From the NCBI GenBank assembly GCA_902473545.1, contig CABRSG010000096.1, forward strand, positions 1-8,268: 8,268 bases of DNA, read 5' to 3'. The notes beneath the pieces were generated by a model. The model had not been told where the DNA came from. It ran no database searches and worked only from the letters and a program-made list of their open reading frames with translations. The position numbers were made by a program, and so were the translations under genes. Shown in pieces: positions 5,402-8,268 of this stretch. Origin of the DNA: an uncultured Lachnospiraceae bacterium (GTDB taxonomy: Bacteria; Bacillota; Clostridia; Lachnospirales; Lachnospiraceae). Numbering within the stretch: the stretch's first letter is position 1; each line of letters opens with the position of its first letter.

Positions 5402-7654
5402 CTACATTTCATTCCACTCGCAGATACGCTCCTTAAGCGTCGAATAGCGCTTTTGTTCGAAACGGTTGTCGATCATCTGATAGAACACATCGGCAGAGCC
5501 GACCAGCGTCACGCATTTGCGCGCCCTTGTCACCGCCGTGTACAGAAGGTTACGGTTCATCAGCATCCGCGGTCCGGCGAGAAGCGGGATCACAACCGCA
5601 GGATACTCGCTTCCCTGCGACTTGTGGATGGTGACGGCATACGCAAGCTCCAGCTCCTCTAACTGCTTAAAGGAGTAATCCACAAAACGACCCTCGTCGA
5701 ACTCCACCGTCAGCAGCTCCGCATATGTATTGATCTCCCGGACAATGCCCATGTCACCGTTAAAGATACCGACGCCCTTTTCTACCGCGATGCCGTATTT
5801 TCCGCGCACCTCCCACTCCGCCTGGTAATTGTTTTTGATCTGCATCACCTTGTCGCCCTCGCGGAAAATGCCGCCTGCATGCTCCCGCTCCCGCTTATCG
5901 GGCGCGGGCGGATTAAGGTATTGCTGCAGGATCGTATTCAGCCGTTCCACGCCCAACAGCCCCTTGCGCATCGGCGTGAGCACCTGGATATCGTAAGGCT
6001 TCGCCTCCACGTATTTCGGAAGCTTCTGCTGCACCAGCGCCAGCACCACACGGATAATGATATTCGCCTCATCGCGCTTTAAGAAGAAAAAATCCCGGCT
6101 TTTATTGTCAAGCACAACATGCTCTCCGCTGTTGATCTTGTGCGCGTTCACTACGATATCGCTCTCGCTCGCCTGGCGGAAGATTTTCGTCAGCCGCACG
6201 ACCGGAAAGCACTCCGATTCGATAATATCCTTCAGAACACAACCCGGTCCCACCGAAGGAAGCTGGTTGACGTCACCCACCATGATCAGCCGCGTGCCTG
6301 GCGTGACTGCACTCAGCAGCGCGTGCATCAGAAAAATATCCACCATCGACATCTCGTCGATAATGATGACGTCCGCCTCCAGCGGATTCTGCATATTCCG
6401 CTCAAAATGAATAGGCGCCGAAGACTCCTCCATCGCGCCCGAAACCTCCAGCAGCCGGTGGATCGTCTGCGCCTCGCAGCCGGTCGCCTCCGTCATGCGC
6501 TTTGCCGCTCTTCCGGTCGGCGCTGCCAGCAGGATCTCCAGTCCCTCGGAGGCAAAATAGTGAATCAGCGCGTTGATCGTCGTCGTTTTTCCGGTACCCG
6601 GTCCGCCCGTGATCACGAGTAGCCCGTGGCTCACTGCCGCTGACGCCGCTTCCTTTTGCAGCTCCTCCAGCTTCGTTCCGGTTTCCTGCTCGATCTGCGC
6701 CAGACGCCGCTGGACAGCCTCCCCGGAAATCTCCGCGGAAATGTTCAGGTCATGCAGCATCTTCGCTGTATTCAGCTCCAGATAATAATTAGAAGCGCTG
6801 TAAATTCCCGGAACCCGTTCCTCTTCCCCGCTTCTGTCTGTATTTCCGGTCAGTACCTCTTTTATAATGATCTTCCGCTCAATCGCAAGGTCGGGCAGAA
6901 AGTGCTCCATCGTCTCCAGAGAGACGCCAAGAAGCTCCGAAGCGCGGCGCATCAGCTCCGGCTGCGGCAGATAAACGTGTCCCTCCGTCATCGCCTGCGC
7001 CAGCACATACAGAAGCCCGCTTTTTATACGAAAATCAGAGTCGGTATGAATACCCACTCTGGATGCGATTTCGTCGGCAGCCCGAAAGCCGACGCCGTTT
7101 ATGTCATCCGCCAGCTTATAGGGGTTTTCCCGCACGATCTGATAAAGCGATGCCCCGTACTGATTGTAGATTTTCATGGCAAGCGCCGTGGAAATGCCAT
7201 ACTGCTGCAGAAAAAGCATCGCCTTGCGCATATCGCGCTTTTCCTCTAGCTGCTGTGCGATTTCCCGCGCCTTGCGCTCGCTGATGCCCTTGATCTCCGC
7301 AAGCCGCTCCGGCTCCTCCTCGATGATGCGGAAGGTATCGCCCTTAAAGCGGCGCACGATCCGCGCGGCAAGCGCCATCCCGACGCCCTTCACCGCTCCC
7401 GAGCCAAGGTAACGCTCAATGGAAAGCTCGTCCTCCGGCGTTTTATATTCATAAGAGGCTATCTGAAACTGCCTGCCGTAGGTACTGTGCTCCGTATAGC
7501 TGCCCTCCGCCTCGATCAGCTCCCCCTCGCTGACAAACTGCAGCGTCCCGACGCAGGTTACCTCCTCTCCCTCGCAGATCAGAACCAGCACCGTATAACC
7601 ATTGTCCTCATTGCGGTATATGATATGATCCACATATCCAGAAACCTTTTCCAT
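5402..7654 (-). CDS. recD2: ATP-dependent RecD2-type DNA helicase
   Basis: RecD2 is a 5'-3' superfamily 1B helicase of bacteria lacking RecBCD, acting in DNA repair and replication-fork maintenance. The 750-residue protein begins with the OB-fold-like segment (SGYVDHIIYRNEDNGYTVLVL). Helix-hairpin-helix repeats follow (about 80-200, with GSGAVKGVGMALAARIV and LAEIKGISERKA). The helicase core shows Walker A GGPGTGKT (350-357), Walker B IIIDEMSMVD (430-439), GDVNQLPSVG (460-469), a FRQ motif (492-494), HKSQG (677-681) and TAVTRA (706-711). All key motifs are intact and length is normal for the family. ATG 7652-7654 is chosen because the conserved N-terminus starts there; AAAGGA directly abuts it, an unusually short spacing. 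The frame is open to ATG 7729, which would add 25 unconserved-looking residues. No terminator separates it from the upstream mreB gene. Confidence 0.96.
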   Translation of the reverse strand: MEKVSGYVDHIIYRNEDNGYTVLVLICEGEEVTCVGTLQFVSEGELIEAEGSYTEHSTYGRQFQIASYEYKTPEDELSIERYLGSGAVKGVGMALAARIVRRFKGDTFRIIEEEPERLAEIKGISERKAREIAQQLEEKRDMRKAMLFLQQYGISTALAMKIYNQYGASLYQIVRENPYKLADDINGVGFRAADEIASRVGIHTDSDFRIKSGLLYVLAQAMTEGHVYLPQPELMRRASELLGVSLETMEHFLPDLAIERKIIIKEVLTGNTDRSGEEERVPGIYSASNYYLELNTAKMLHDLNISAEISGEAVQRRLAQIEQETGTKLEELQKEAASAAVSHGLLVITGGPGTGKTTTINALIHYFASEGLEILLAAPTGRAAKRMTEATGCEAQTIHRLLEVSGAMEESSAPIHFERNMQNPLEADVIIIDEMSMVDIFLMHALLSAVTPGTRLIMVGDVNQLPSVGPGCVLKDIIESECFPVVRLTKIFRQASESDIVVNAHKINSGEHVVLDNKSRDFFFLKRDEANIIIRVVLALVQQKLPKYVEAKPYDIQVLTPMRKGLLGVERLNTILQQYLNPPAPDKREREHAGGIFREGDKVMQIKNNYQAEWEVRGKYGIAVEKGVGIFNGDMGIVREINTYAELLTVEFDEGRFVDYSFKQLEELELAYAVTIHKSQGSEYPAVVIPLLAGPRMLMNRNLLYTAVTRARKCVTLVGSADVFYQMIDNRFEQKRYSTLKERICEWNEM

Positions 7655-7768
7655 TCCTTTGTTCCATTCACTTCCTTTATTTTTTCCGGCGCACCTGCTG
7701 TCCAATGTCTGATGAGCGCTCCCCGGCATGTCCTGTCCATCACTCTGAATGCCGCCTTCCGGCGCTAC

Positions 7769-8268
7769 TCAATCCTCTCTGCGCACGCGTCCGGAGATGA
7801 TCTCCGGATAGCGTCCAACCCCGATCGCCACCGCCGAGATCGGGTCTTCCGCTGTGACGGTATTGATGCCGGTCTTTTCCTCGATCAGCTCCTCCATGCC
7901 ATCCAGCAGACAGCCGCCGCCTGTCAGCACAATGCCGCGCTCCACAATATCCGCCGCAAGCTCCGGCGGCGTTTTCTCCAGCACGCTGTGTACCGCCTCC
8001 GTAATCTGCGCAAGCGGCTCCTGCAGTGCCAGGCGGATATCCTCCGAACTGATGCGTACGGTCTTGGGCAGACCGGTCGTCAGGTCGCGTCCTTTTACTT
8101 CCATTATTTTCTGCTGCGCACGTTCTACTGCCGTGCCCACATGGATCTTAATGTCTTCTGCAAGCCGCTCTCCGACAATCAGATTATGCGCCGTGCGCGC
8201 ATAGTGGACAATCGCATTGTCAAAATCGTCTCCTGCCACCTTCAGCGTAGTATCTACCACGATTCCGT
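7769..8268 (-). CDS. mreB: MreB-family rod shape-determining protein, C-terminal fragment
   Basis: The frame is open to the right edge and ends with TGA at 7769-7771, giving 165 complete visible residues; the N-terminal half lies outside the window. MreB is the bacterial actin homologue that forms membrane-bound filaments and directs lateral cell-wall synthesis. Matching segments include VAGDDFDNAIVHYARTAHNLIVGERLAEDIKIHVGTA, then LEKTPPELAADIVERGIVLTGGGCLLDGMEELI, which carries the nucleotide-binding LTGGG motif of the actin fold, and the closing PISAVAIGVGRYPE. The apparent first residue at 8258-8260 is an internal GTG (Val); GIV is encoded before it. The paralogues Mbl or MreBH cannot be excluded from this half. 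The next gene, recD2, follows in the same direction after 114 bases (38 if the earlier start is used). Confidence 0.9.
   Translation of the reverse strand, partial: GIVVDTTLKVAGDDFDNAIVHYARTAHNLIVGERLAEDIKIHVGTAVERAQQKIMEVKGRDLTTGLPKTVRISSEDIRLALQEPLAQITEAVHSVLEKTPPELAADIVERGIVLTGGGCLLDGMEELIEEKTGINTVTAEDPISAVAIGVGRYPEIISGRVRRED

Noticed and set aside
6656..7249. 197-residue plus-strand open frame opposite recD2
   Set aside because: It is antisense to conserved RecD2 sequence, with no recognisable domain or start signal.

Overview
The window looks like chromosomal DNA of a Gram-positive Clostridia bacterium, most probably a Lachnospiraceae member. This rests on the c-di-AMP synthase genes cdaA-cdaR, clostridial-type MreB, RecD2 and ComF sequences, strong AGGAGG-like ribosome binding sites and a mid-to-high GC coding style. 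It is mostly housekeeping DNA: no CRISPR array, transposase, phage gene, tRNA or rRNA was seen.

Layout. Positions 3-317 (+) hold the C-terminal part of an L,D-transpeptidase, followed by a strong intrinsic terminator (329-365). Everything after that lies on the minus strand and reads right to left. Positions 397-4254 form a tight five-gene operon behind a clear sigma-A type promoter (4289-4316). In order of transcription it encodes a small two-helix membrane protein, a polytopic membrane protein with a Tyr-rich/basic tail, the diadenylate cyclase CdaA, its regulator CdaR, and an HPr-like phosphocarrier. Junctions are an ATGA overlap or gaps of 1-3 bases. Positions 4255-4426 are a gene-free stretch rich in short palindromes. 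Positions 4427-5294 encode a ComF-family protein whose 5' end is broken in this sequence. Positions 5402-7654 encode the helicase RecD2. Positions 7769-8268 are the C-terminal part of an MreB-family protein whose start lies outside the window.

How the parts fit. CdaA makes c-di-AMP at the membrane and CdaR, anchored and extracytoplasmic, modulates it. In many Firmicutes the next gene is glmM (peptidoglycan precursor synthesis). Here that place is taken by an HPr-like gene, and two unrecognised membrane proteins precede cdaA. MreB (cell shape) and the L,D-transpeptidase (peptidoglycan cross-linking) flank the region, so much of the window concerns the cell envelope. The recD2-comF pair concerns DNA metabolism.

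The points most worth a second look are the broken comF start, the hairpin encoding the comF C-terminal tail next to the palindrome-rich spacer, the unusual HPr phosphorylation-site context, and the two unknown membrane proteins tied to c-di-AMP synthesis.
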